A DNA stretch of 42,161 bases. It comes from Candidatus Peribacteria bacterium RIFCSPHIGHO2_02_FULL_53_20 (GTDB lineage: Bacteria; Patescibacteriota; Gracilibacteria; Peribacterales; Peribacteraceae). Position 1 is the first letter of the stretch. Each line of letters begins with the position of its first letter. The stretch covers positions 1-42,161 of the forward strand of contig MFXW01000047.1 of assembly GCA_001787585.1 (NCBI GenBank). Reading direction: 5' to 3'. Both the position numbers and the translations under genes were made by a program. The notes beneath the pieces were generated by a model. That model ran no database searches and was not told the origin of the DNA. It was given only the letters and a program-made list of their open reading frames with translations. Of the stretch, positions 27,660 to 36,436 are shown one piece after another.

Positions 27660-28297
27660 AGACACGGCAATCCATTCTCCTCTACGGTGCGGGCGGACAC
27701 GGCAAAGTCGTCGCCGATATGATCGAAACGGGAGGAAAATATACCATCGCGGGATTTGTGGATGATCACAGAAACGGAAATTTTTACGGGTATCCGATCT
27801 TGGGAACAGGTGACGATCTCTCGTCAATTCTCGCAAAAGGGGTGAAAACCGCAATCGTGAGTATCGGTGATGCTGCGGCGCGCATGGACGCGGAGCGGCG
27901 TCTGCGGATAGCGGGTTTTCTGATTGCCACAATCATCCATCCCTCGGCACAGATCGCACGCACTGCAATATTGGGGGAAGGAACCGTCGTTATGCCACAC
28001 GCGGTGGTCGGTCCGGACACGCATGTGGCTGCCGGATGCATCATCAATACTGCGGCAACCGTGGATCATGACTGCACTCTTGGAGAAGGCGCTCACATCG
28101 CTCCGGGGGCACACCTCGCCGGCGGCGTTACCGTCGGGCGGGAATCCCACATTGGGATCGGATGCTCTGTGAAGGAAGGAATCTCCATCGGCAAACGTGT
28201 TATGGTGGGCGCCGGATCGGTGGTGGTGGAATCTCTACCAAGCGACTGTATTGCCTATGGAGTGCCCGCGAAACCTGTGCGCGGGAAGAGTGCGTGA
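27656..28297 (+). CDS. Left-handed beta-helix sugar O/N-acetyltransferase (NeuD/PglD/LegH-like)
   Basis: ILLYGAGGHGKVVADMIE; hexapeptide repeats; AATVDHDCTLGEGAHIAPGAHLAGGVTVGRESHIGIGC. Confidence 0.92.
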   Translation: MKTRQSILLYGAGGHGKVVADMIETGGKYTIAGFVDDHRNGNFYGYPILGTGDDLSSILAKGVKTAIVSIGDAAARMDAERRLRIAGFLIATIIHPSAQIARTAILGEGTVVMPHAVVGPDTHVAAGCIINTAATVDHDCTLGEGAHIAPGAHLAGGVTVGRESHIGIGCSVKEGISIGKRVMVGAGSVVVESLPSDCIAYGVPAKPVRGKSA

Positions 28298-28314
28298 GGT
28301 ATCATCCTTGCTCC

Positions 28315-29433
28315 ATGCCTATCCCCCTTTCCTGTCCGGATATTTCCGAAGACGACGTCCAAGCGGTCGTTGCCGTACTCATGACCCCTCAGCTCTCTCT
28401 TGGACCTAAGCTTGCGGAATTTGAGCAGAACATGGCCGAATTTGTCGGTGCAAAGCACGCAGTAGCCGTCAGTAGCGGCACGAGCGCGTTGCATCTGTGC
28501 ATCCGAGCGCTCGGAATCGGACTAGGAGACGAAGTCATTACCACTCCCTTCAGCTTTGTGGCTTCAGCCAATTGCATGCTCTTCGAACAGGCAATCCCCC
28601 GCTTCGTGGATATTGAGCCTCGTACGTTCTGCATCGATCCAGCTCTGGTGGAGCGTGCCATCACGAAGAAAACAAAAGCAATCCTCGCGGTAGATGTCTT
28701 TGGGTACCTCGCTGACTGGGACGCCTTGCGAACTATCGCAAAGAAACATCGTCTCGCCCTCGTTGAAGACAGCTGTGAATCGCTTGGCTCTGCACGAGGG
28801 AAGAAGAAGGCTGGCACATTCGGTGACTGCGGCACGTTCGCGTTCTATCCGAATAAGCAAATGACGACTGGCGAAGGCGGGATGATCGTGACCGACCGCG
28901 ATGATATAGCTGCCCAGGCACGCATGGAACGAAACCAAGGACGCGACCCAAGTAGCACCTGGCTGGAGCACCGTACACTCGGCTTCAATTACCGCATCAG
29001 CGACATCAATTGCGCACTGGGATTAAGCCAGCTGAAGCGACTGCCGGACTTCGTAAAGCAGCGGCAGCAGATAGCGGAATGGTACCGCGAGGAATTGAGC
29101 CCGCTTGCAGAGCACATCACGCCCGCACCGGACCAAGAAGACGTGGATATCAGCTGGTTTGTGTACGTTGCCCATATGAGTTCGCAGCATTCTGAAAAAG
29201 ACCGTGACGCGCTCCTCGAACATCTACGCAGTAATGGCATCGGCTGCAACAACTACTTCCCGCCCATCCACCTGCAGCCCCTCTACAAAAAACAAGGCTT
29301 CAACAAGGGGGATTTTCCTGTTACGGAGAGGATTGCAGAGCGTACGGTCGCGCTGCCGTTTTCTTCGCATCTTTCGCGCACAGAGGTTGCGACTGTGTGT
29401 AGAATCGTGAAAGATGGCATTCTTCGCCTCTAA
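28315..29433 (+). CDS. DegT/DnrJ/EryC1/StrS aminotransferase (LegC/PglE-like)
   Basis: AVAVSSGTSALHLCIRALGIGLGDEVITTPFSFVASAN; LALVEDSCESLG; FAFYPNKQMTTGEGGMIVT; NYRISDINCALGLSQLKRL. Start moved to ATG 28315. Confidence 0.94.
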   Translation: MPIPLSCPDISEDDVQAVVAVLMTPQLSLGPKLAEFEQNMAEFVGAKHAVAVSSGTSALHLCIRALGIGLGDEVITTPFSFVASANCMLFEQAIPRFVDIEPRTFCIDPALVERAITKKTKAILAVDVFGYLADWDALRTIAKKHRLALVEDSCESLGSARGKKKAGTFGDCGTFAFYPNKQMTTGEGGMIVTDRDDIAAQARMERNQGRDPSSTWLEHRTLGFNYRISDINCALGLSQLKRLPDFVKQRQQIAEWYREELSPLAEHITPAPDQEDVDISWFVYVAHMSSQHSEKDRDALLEHLRSNGIGCNNYFPPIHLQPLYKKQGFNKGDFPVTERIAERTVALPFSSHLSRTEVATVCRIVKDGILRL

Positions 29434-29443
29434 ACCTGTTCCT

Positions 29444-30502
29444 ATGACTTCCCTTTTCCGTGACAAGACGATCCTCGTCACGGGTGCCACCGGCTCGATC
29501 GGTTCGGAAATCGTGCGACAACTACTCGCCTTGAACCCCAAGACTGTCCGCATCTTCTCTCGAGATGAGCACAAGCAGTTCATCATGCGCCAGAAGATCG
29601 GCGATATTGATGCTATTCGCTACCTGCTCGGAGACGTGCGCGATTTCCCGCGGCTGCTGAGAGCTATGGAAGATGTAGATTTTGTGTTTCACTGTGCCGC
29701 ATACAAACATGTGCCACTGTGCGAGTACAATTCCTTTGAAGCGGTAAAAACCAATGTTATCGGCACGCAAAACGTTATCGAAGCGGCACAGCAACAAGGA
29801 GTCAAGCGTGTGCTCTTCATCAGCACAGACAAGGCAGCCAGTCCCAGTAATGTCATGGGCGCGACGAAGCTTCTCGCGGAGCGTCTGATGACCTCAGCCA
29901 TGTACTCGCGCGGTCAGCACCCGATCATCTTCAGCAGTGTCCGCTTCGGAAACGTCTTAGGGTCACGCGGATCCATGATCCCCACATTCTGCGAGCAGAT
30001 CAAAGACGGCGTCCCCGTGACCATCACCGATCCAGCGATGACGCGCTTCATCATGTCCATCCCCGAAGCCGTCAGCCTCACGTTTGCCGCCATGGAGCAG
30101 ATGCAAGGAGGAGAACTCTTCATTTTGAAGATGCCGACCTTCCGTTTGAGCGATTTCGTGGCTGTTCTCATAGAGGAAGTTGCTCCGCTCTACGGTAAGA
30201 AGCCGTCTGCCGTGAAGACAAAAACCATCGGCATTCGCCCGGGCGAAAAAATGCAGGAGCTGCTGATGACTGCGGAAGAAGCGCAGTACGCGGTGGAAAG
30301 CGACAGGATGTTCATCGTCCGTTCATCGCTCGATCCGTTCAAAGAGGATCCCTCGGTCCCGCATCGCGTTGCGCCAAAAGCCTACAATTCCTCCGAGCTC
30401 CCTCCGATGGACCGCGACAGTATGCGCAAGATTATCAGAGAATACTTCACCACATCTCCTTTGCCGCTTGCCATGACACATGCAAATGAGAGTATGGAAT
30501 AA
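29444..30502 (+). CDS. UDP-GlcNAc 4,6-dehydratase (PseB/LegB/CapD-like)
   Basis: LFRDKTILVTGATGSIGSEIVRQLL; VFHCAAYKHVPLCEYN; FISTDKAASPSNVMGATKLLAE; FGNVLGSRGSMIPTF. Start moved to ATG 29444. Confidence 0.93.
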   Translation: MTSLFRDKTILVTGATGSIGSEIVRQLLALNPKTVRIFSRDEHKQFIMRQKIGDIDAIRYLLGDVRDFPRLLRAMEDVDFVFHCAAYKHVPLCEYNSFEAVKTNVIGTQNVIEAAQQQGVKRVLFISTDKAASPSNVMGATKLLAERLMTSAMYSRGQHPIIFSSVRFGNVLGSRGSMIPTFCEQIKDGVPVTITDPAMTRFIMSIPEAVSLTFAAMEQMQGGELFILKMPTFRLSDFVAVLIEEVAPLYGKKPSAVKTKTIGIRPGEKMQELLMTAEEAQYAVESDRMFIVRSSLDPFKEDPSVPHRVAPKAYNSSELPPMDRDSMRKIIREYFTTSPLPLAMTHANESME

Positions 30503-30525
30503 TATAGTGTTGCCACGTACAACCG

Positions 30526-31971
30526 ATGCCTGCTCCCCTGAATATCCTTCTCAAAGCATTTGACGGCCCCCGCATCCGACCGATGCTCAAGGCTGCTTTC
30601 GCCGGAAAAGCCATCGGGACGTGCATCTCCATCGTCAACCGCAATGAGCCGGCGCCGGACATTCAGGCTGCACGGCATGTGTGGATGCCGGCAAACCCCT
30701 TGCGAGCAGGACAATACCCAAATGTCGACTGGAATACCATTGCGCCGCTCGATGCAGAGCTGATCGAACGCATGGTGCATTGCGAGACGATGTTTTTGGC
30801 TATGATCGAGCGCTACGCTTTGAATGCGGATATTCCGTATGCGGAGCGCAAGCGTCAGTATCTGGCGCACCTGCGCTACTGGAACCACTTGCTCCGCACG
30901 GAGAAGATCGGGCTGTATCTGCTCAATCACGGACCACACCAGGGATACGATTACGTGATTTATGAACTCTGTAAGTTGAAAAATATCCCCACCTATCATC
31001 TGGAACGCTGTTGCAATGTGGATGGCGTTTTTCTTGTGAAAGACTATGAGAAATCCGCTGAACAACTCATACCAGCACTTGCAAAATTAAAAGCGGAATA
31101 TGGGAATCCGGAAAAAGAAGTGCCGCTTTCGCCAGCATACGAGAATTTTTTCACCATGCAGACGACGCAGATGGTGCCCGCCTGGTCCGCAGGAAATCGG
31201 GATCAACATCTGACAAAGAAAACCTTTGTCACCAAATGGCTTGGAAAATCGCTGGAGTTCTTGCGCCACAAGCCCCTACGATTCTTTAAGGCAATCTCTT
31301 CTCCCAATGTCTGGTCGCGGAAAGTTACCCAGCACCGCACCGCACGATTCTATGATGAGCATGCCACAGAGCCCGACGTATCGAAGCCCTACGTGTATCT
31401 GCCACTCAGCAAACAGCCGGAGGAGGGCGTACTGCCGCGAGGAGGCGCATTCGCCAACCAGGAACTGATGGTTCAGTTGCTTGCCACATATCTTCCACCG
31501 GATGTGCACATCTACATCAAAGAACATCCCAGTCAGGGGGAAGCCTTCCGCAGCGAGGTGTTCTACCGAACATTGCTTGCATTGCGCTCCGTACGGTTCG
31601 TTCCGCGCGGGTATGACACCTTCCGACTGATGCAGCATGCAAAAGCTATCGCCACGATCACAGGTACAGCAGGATTCGAGGCAATTTTCCGCGGCAAACC
31701 CGTGCTGATGTTCGGACACCGGTTCTGCCAGTACGCTCCGGGGACGCATATGATCCGGACGGCTGCCGACTGCAAAGATGCCATAGACCGGATATTCAAA
31801 AAAAGCGATGTGCCTTCTTTGCGCAATCTGCGGCTGTTTCTGAAAGCAATAGAAGACATCACCGTGCCGATGGAAGGCGGTCCGCTACGATCGGACCAGT
31901 CTCCTCGCGAAGAGCGCGCACGTGTCATGGGGGAAATGGTCAGCAACATCCTTGCACCACTTTTCCAGTAA
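30526..31971 (+). CDS. Capsule polysaccharide biosynthesis-like protein; paralogue of 33175-34656
   Basis: YVYLPLSKQPEEGVLPRGGAFANQELMVQLLATYLPPDVHIYIKEHP; ITGTAGFEAIFRGKPVLMFGHRFCQYAPG. Confidence 0.65.
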   Translation: MPAPLNILLKAFDGPRIRPMLKAAFAGKAIGTCISIVNRNEPAPDIQAARHVWMPANPLRAGQYPNVDWNTIAPLDAELIERMVHCETMFLAMIERYALNADIPYAERKRQYLAHLRYWNHLLRTEKIGLYLLNHGPHQGYDYVIYELCKLKNIPTYHLERCCNVDGVFLVKDYEKSAEQLIPALAKLKAEYGNPEKEVPLSPAYENFFTMQTTQMVPAWSAGNRDQHLTKKTFVTKWLGKSLEFLRHKPLRFFKAISSPNVWSRKVTQHRTARFYDEHATEPDVSKPYVYLPLSKQPEEGVLPRGGAFANQELMVQLLATYLPPDVHIYIKEHPSQGEAFRSEVFYRTLLALRSVRFVPRGYDTFRLMQHAKAIATITGTAGFEAIFRGKPVLMFGHRFCQYAPGTHMIRTAADCKDAIDRIFKKSDVPSLRNLRLFLKAIEDITVPMEGGPLRSDQSPREERARVMGEMVSNILAPLFQ

Positions 31972-31975
31972 AACT

Positions 31976-33112
31976 ATGCGCGTCGCCCTCTTCTCCTCCA
32001 CCATCGAGCCGAAGGACGGTTACGGCAATATCACCTTTGAACTCACGAAGGAATTGCATGCGCAGGGCATTGACATCACGCTCTTTCTTCCAAAGAATCA
32101 GCAAAATGCCGTGGCTGCGATGTCACTGCCTTGCACAACCATCTGCGCACTTCCGAAATACGTGTACCGAATATTTGAGAGAAATGGACCCGGATACTTT
32201 CGCACAGTAAATGTCTCTTCGTTCGATCTTGTCCATGATCTTTTCGCTTTTCCGTACTGCATTGTCGCAGCGCGATCTGCAAAAAAAGCGGGTAAACCTC
32301 TTGTCATGGGAGCTCAGGGAACACACGGCGTCCGACCGCTCGCATACTGGCCGGAACGATGGCTTTTGAAAAAATGCTACAAGAGTGCTTCTGCAATCGC
32401 TGTGCCAAGCCAATACACGAAAAAACGGATCCTAGAGGAAACCAAAGAAGATTGTGCCATTGATGTGATTCATAACGGTGTCCGGTTCGACCGGTTTCAG
32501 AAAAGTGTGGATACATTGTCCGTTCGCAATCGGTATCCTGGAAAAAAAATTCTTCTGACAGTCGGTGGTCTTTGGGGAAGAAAAGGACATGATCTTGTGC
32601 TGCGTGCACTTCCCGAAGTTCTCAAGAAACATCCAAATGTTGTGTATGTCGTCGTCGGAGATGGGAATGCACGAGCCGATCTAGAGGCGCTCGCAACGGA
32701 TCTCGGCATGCGGGCAAACGTCGATTTCGCGGGTCGCAAGTCGGGAGATGAACTGGTCGCCTACTTCCAAGCATGCGACATCTATGTCCACACGCCGAAA
32801 ATCGTTGATCAGAATAAATTTGAAGGATTCGGCATCGTCTATCTCGAAGCGAGTGCCTGTGGTAAACCGATTGTTGCAACAGATGCCGGTGGGATACGTG
32901 ATGCTGTTCTCGACAATGAAACCGGACTCATTGTTCCCGATGGAGACATCGCCGCCATCGCCAATCGCATTATTCGCTTATTGGATGATGAAGGCCTCGC
33001 GAAGCGACTCGGAGAGAGAGGGCGGGCGTATGCAAAAGAGAATGACTGGAGTGTGATCGCAAAGAGATTTATAGGGATGTACGAAAGAGTGTTAAAGGCA
33101 AATGCTGAATAA
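31976..33112 (+). CDS. GT4-family glycosyltransferase
   Basis: VIHNGVRFDRF; KILLTVGGLWGRKGHDLVLRALPEVL; VVGDGNARADLEAL; KFEGFGIVYLEASACGKPIVATDAGGIRDAV. Confidence 0.93.
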   Translation: MRVALFSSTIEPKDGYGNITFELTKELHAQGIDITLFLPKNQQNAVAAMSLPCTTICALPKYVYRIFERNGPGYFRTVNVSSFDLVHDLFAFPYCIVAARSAKKAGKPLVMGAQGTHGVRPLAYWPERWLLKKCYKSASAIAVPSQYTKKRILEETKEDCAIDVIHNGVRFDRFQKSVDTLSVRNRYPGKKILLTVGGLWGRKGHDLVLRALPEVLKKHPNVVYVVVGDGNARADLEALATDLGMRANVDFAGRKSGDELVAYFQACDIYVHTPKIVDQNKFEGFGIVYLEASACGKPIVATDAGGIRDAVLDNETGLIVPDGDIAAIANRIIRLLDDEGLAKRLGERGRAYAKENDWSVIAKRFIGMYERVLKANAE

Positions 33113-33181
33113 CCGTAACGGCAGGCGTCCCGCCTGCCTCCGACCAAGTGGAAAGGCAGCCGGGACAGCTGCCGTTACGGT
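33112..33181. terminator. Long hairpin between convergent genes, candidate bidirectional terminator or REP-like element
   Basis: ACCGTAACGGCAG...CTGCCGTTACGGT 13-bp perfect outer stem; inner GTCCCGCCTGCC/GGCAGCCGGGAC with one mismatch. Confidence 0.65.
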
Positions 33182-34656
33182 GCATATAGCTGATCCAGTT
33201 CTTTGATGATCGCCTCGCTATTATTCTTCACATGCTCCTCTTCCGCCATATGCGATACTTTCATATGCCACGGATTCAGAATGCCGCGTATGCCCGTCTC
33301 CTCCATCGCCTGCAGATACAAACGCGCTTCGACGAGTGACGGCTTTTTGCCTTCCACAAACACTGCCCTAATCGCCGACTTCATGTCTTCTGCCGTGCGG
33401 ATGCGATAGACACCACGCGCATACTGGTAGAAGCGATACCCGAAAAGAAATACCGGCTTGCCGCGGAATAATCCTTCGAACCCGGCCGTGCCCGTCACCG
33501 TTGCAACAGCAATACACTTCTCACGTAAGGTAAAAGTATCTGCACTTCGGCGAATAAATCGCACTTTGTTCATAGCGAGCAATTCCTGGTACATCGGCAC
33601 CGTTCGCGCAAGCCAGCTGCTCGCTCGAGGATGTTCCTTCACATAGATGAAAACATCATCAGGAAGATGCGCATTAAGAAGGGCAGCGACCATGTTCTGA
33701 TCGCTGAATGCTCCACCCATAGGCACCGTGGATGCTTCGGGCTGGAAGTGGAGAGGCAGATAGACGAACCGCGCCGTGAGATCCGGGTCGATGGCATGTG
33801 CATCGTAATACGCATCACGCGCACGAATCATCCGGGAACGCTTGATTCCTTCCACGGCACGCCTGAGTCCGCCCGGTGTGCAATATCCGGCAATGAATCG
33901 AAGTCCGGACACCGGAGAGAGACACAGCGTCTTTCGCACCTGTCCCCAGTAGCCTAATCGCTTAACGCCCTCAACAGGAGGTTTTTGTCCTGCGGGAACC
34001 GAGAGCGCTTCGAAGCGCGCGGCAAACTCTTCTCCCAGTGGCATCTGTGCCAGATCCGTGACACCGCTGTATTCCCGGAGCAATTCCTCATATCGTTTCC
34101 CAATTTGCTCCGCAGATTTCTCAATGTCATGCTCGGCAAAAGAGTTGTCGCGGATGGAGGACGTATGAAAATAGAGAGCCGGAATCTTCTTCAGCTTGCA
34201 GAGATGATAAATGACGATATCCGGTATTTCGTGCGGCAGCCACGCCGCGATGTACAAATTGATCTTCTTTTTATCAATGTAATCGTTCCAGAATTGCAGA
34301 TGCCGCAGGTACCACTGTTTGCGCAAGCTATAGGAAATGGACCGTTTCCACTCCAGCCGACTCACCATCTCCAGAAATACCACTTCGCACGGTCTCATCT
34401 CCTCAACGAGAGCTTCATCGAGCGGAGAAATTGTGCTCCAATCCACTCCTGCATAATCGCATCCGCGGATTTCACTGGAAGAAAACCATTCCTGGAGGTC
34501 GCGGGGTACGTGGCTATAAAACCGCGGCTCGCCCGTGGAAATGATGCCACAAAACGCAAAAGGACATCGTTCAAAAACCGCCTCAAGCGATCGCTCGGAA
34601 AACGGAAACGAGAAGCGGGCGACGATGGCACGGATGGAAGGGGCTTGAGGAGTCAT
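33175..34656 (-). CDS. Capsule polysaccharide biosynthesis-like protein; paralogue of 30526-31971
   Basis: FVYLPLHFQPEASTVPMGGAFSDQNMVAALLNAHLPDDVFIYVKEHP; VTGTAGFEGLFRGKPVFLFGYRFYQYARG. The ORF-track start (35136) overlaps the divergent gene; ATG 34656 preferred. Confidence 0.7.
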   Translation of the reverse strand: MTPQAPSIRAIVARFSFPFSERSLEAVFERCPFAFCGIISTGEPRFYSHVPRDLQEWFSSSEIRGCDYAGVDWSTISPLDEALVEEMRPCEVVFLEMVSRLEWKRSISYSLRKQWYLRHLQFWNDYIDKKKINLYIAAWLPHEIPDIVIYHLCKLKKIPALYFHTSSIRDNSFAEHDIEKSAEQIGKRYEELLREYSGVTDLAQMPLGEEFAARFEALSVPAGQKPPVEGVKRLGYWGQVRKTLCLSPVSGLRFIAGYCTPGGLRRAVEGIKRSRMIRARDAYYDAHAIDPDLTARFVYLPLHFQPEASTVPMGGAFSDQNMVAALLNAHLPDDVFIYVKEHPRASSWLARTVPMYQELLAMNKVRFIRRSADTFTLREKCIAVATVTGTAGFEGLFRGKPVFLFGYRFYQYARGVYRIRTAEDMKSAIRAVFVEGKKPSLVEARLYLQAMEETGIRGILNPWHMKVSHMAEEEHVKNNSEAIIKELDQLYAP

Positions 34657-34726
34657 TCTTTGTGAGTATTGGCTGAGGAAAACGGTATTGCAAGGAAGTC
34701 CCGTGCGATATACTTCCCCAGCTCTC

Positions 34727-36436
34727 ATGCATAAACGCCTCGCAGCAATTACGATCGGCCCAAAAGAAAGCATCCGAAAGGCGATGGAGAAGATTGATGC
34801 TGCACCGAGACAAAGCCTTCCAGCACCCGCAGGAATCATTCTTGTAATGCACAAAAGTAAATTCCTAGGGATAGCGACGGACGGTGATATTCGCAATGCC
34901 ATCCTAAAAGGTAAAAATCTGGAGGAACCGATCGAGAGCATCATGACCAGAAAACCGCTGACGGTGATGCATGATGAATCCCCCGATGTGATTCTTGCCC
35001 GCTTCCACGATGTCCTTCGGGAACGGAAGCTTCCCGAAAGCCGCTTCCACCACATTCTCACCGTGGACGAAAACGGTAGCCTCGTCGATATCTTCTCGCC
35101 CTTCGAGCTCTGGAGAAGGAGTGAGGTGAAGATCAAAACGGTTTCGGTGATCGGACTCGGCTATGTCGGTCTCACACTCGCCCTCACGCTCAATGAGTTC
35201 GGCATTCGCGTCATTGGCGTGGATACCAACAATACAGTTATCAAGAAATTGAAAGGCGGCGTGCCGCACTTCTATGAAAAAGGTCTCGATCAGCTAGTGA
35301 AAAAACACGCTAACAAGAGCCTGATTCTAAGTAATTCGCTTTCCGAAAACCAGAGCGATATTTTTGTCATCTGCGTGGGGACGCCGGTTTCGGATCAGGG
35401 CAAAGTAATGTCTAAGTACCTGACGGATGCTGTAAAAGAGGTGGGCAAAGTCCTGAAACCGCATGATCTCGTCATTCTGCGATCCACGGTACCCATCGGC
35501 ACCTGCCGCGAAACCGTGATTCCCCTTCTGGAAAAGGTTTCTGGGCTGAAGGCTGGAGAAACATTTATGGTGAGCTTCGCGCCGGAACGGACAGTAGAAG
35601 GGAAAGCGCTCGAAGAGCTCCGCACGTTGCCGCAGATCATTGGGGGATGGAACAAGCAGAGCCTGGATGAAACCAGCAAATTCTTCCGGATCTTCGCCCA
35701 CACCATCGTCGCCGTCGATAATCTCGAAGAGGCCGAGGCGGTGAAGCTTCTCAATAATACGTTCCGGGATGTGAGTTTCGGATTCGCCAACGAGGTTGCA
35801 TGGTCATTGCATGGCTACGGTCTCAACGCCCGCAAAGTGATCCGTGCAGCCAATGAGGGGTACACGAGGAATCCCATCCCGGCGCCGAGTCCAGGGGTAG
35901 GCGGCATGTGCCTTGTGAAAGACCCGTATCTCTTTGTCGCATCTGCAAAAGAGAAGGGGTATCAACCAAGATTGCCGGTCATCGCCCGCGATATCAATGT
36001 ATCGATGATCAGGTTCATCGCGAATCAGGTGGATACATTTGTGAAGAAGCACAAAAAGACTCCAGGAAGAACACGTCTCTTCCTTGCCGGCATGGCATTC
36101 AAAGGCTCTCCGGAAACATCAGATCTGCGCTACTCCACATCCGTGGAAATCCTGCAGCAGCTCCAGAAACGCTATAAGCATATCGCCATTTTCGATCCCG
36201 TGGCATCCAAGGAAGGGCTCCGCACCCTCAATGCAAAAGTCGTACGTTCATTGAAAGAAGGATTCCAAGATAGTGACTGCGTCCTCATGCTCAATAATCA
36301 CCCATCATTCCGAGAAGCGAATATTTTCGCACTCGCATCGACCATGAAAACGCCGGGATTTCTCTTTGACCCATGGGGAAGCTACCGGGAAGAGCAGCTC
36401 ACGGGAGTGGAAGGTATTTTTTACGCCGGACTCTAA
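34727..36436 (+). CDS. Fusion protein: N-terminal CBS-domain pair plus UDP-ManNAc dehydrogenase (WecC-like)
   Basis: CBS-like KLIGIATDGDIRNAIL-type stretch (FLGIATDGDIRNAILKGKNLEEPIESIMTRKPLTVMHDE...HILTVDENGSLVDIFSPFELW), then VSVIGLGYVGLTLALTLNEFGIRVIGVD; VILRSTVPIGTCRE; APERTVEGKALEELRTLPQIIGG; GVGGMCLVKDPYLF. Confidence 0.88.
   Translation: MHKRLAAITIGPKESIRKAMEKIDAAPRQSLPAPAGIILVMHKSKFLGIATDGDIRNAILKGKNLEEPIESIMTRKPLTVMHDESPDVILARFHDVLRERKLPESRFHHILTVDENGSLVDIFSPFELWRRSEVKIKTVSVIGLGYVGLTLALTLNEFGIRVIGVDTNNTVIKKLKGGVPHFYEKGLDQLVKKHANKSLILSNSLSENQSDIFVICVGTPVSDQGKVMSKYLTDAVKEVGKVLKPHDLVILRSTVPIGTCRETVIPLLEKVSGLKAGETFMVSFAPERTVEGKALEELRTLPQIIGGWNKQSLDETSKFFRIFAHTIVAVDNLEEAEAVKLLNNTFRDVSFGFANEVAWSLHGYGLNARKVIRAANEGYTRNPIPAPSPGVGGMCLVKDPYLFVASAKEKGYQPRLPVIARDINVSMIRFIANQVDTFVKKHKKTPGRTRLFLAGMAFKGSPETSDLRYSTSVEILQQLQKRYKHIAIFDPVASKEGLRTLNAKVVRSLKEGFQDSDCVLMLNNHPSFREANIFALASTMKTPGFLFDPWGSYREEQLTGVEGIFYAGL

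Noticed and set aside
34657-35136. N-terminal 160 residues of the ORF-track 33175..35136 call
   Set aside because: Antisense to the CBS-dehydrogenase gene; similarity to the paralogue begins only after ATG 34656, which also has an AATACT hexamer 8 nt upstream.
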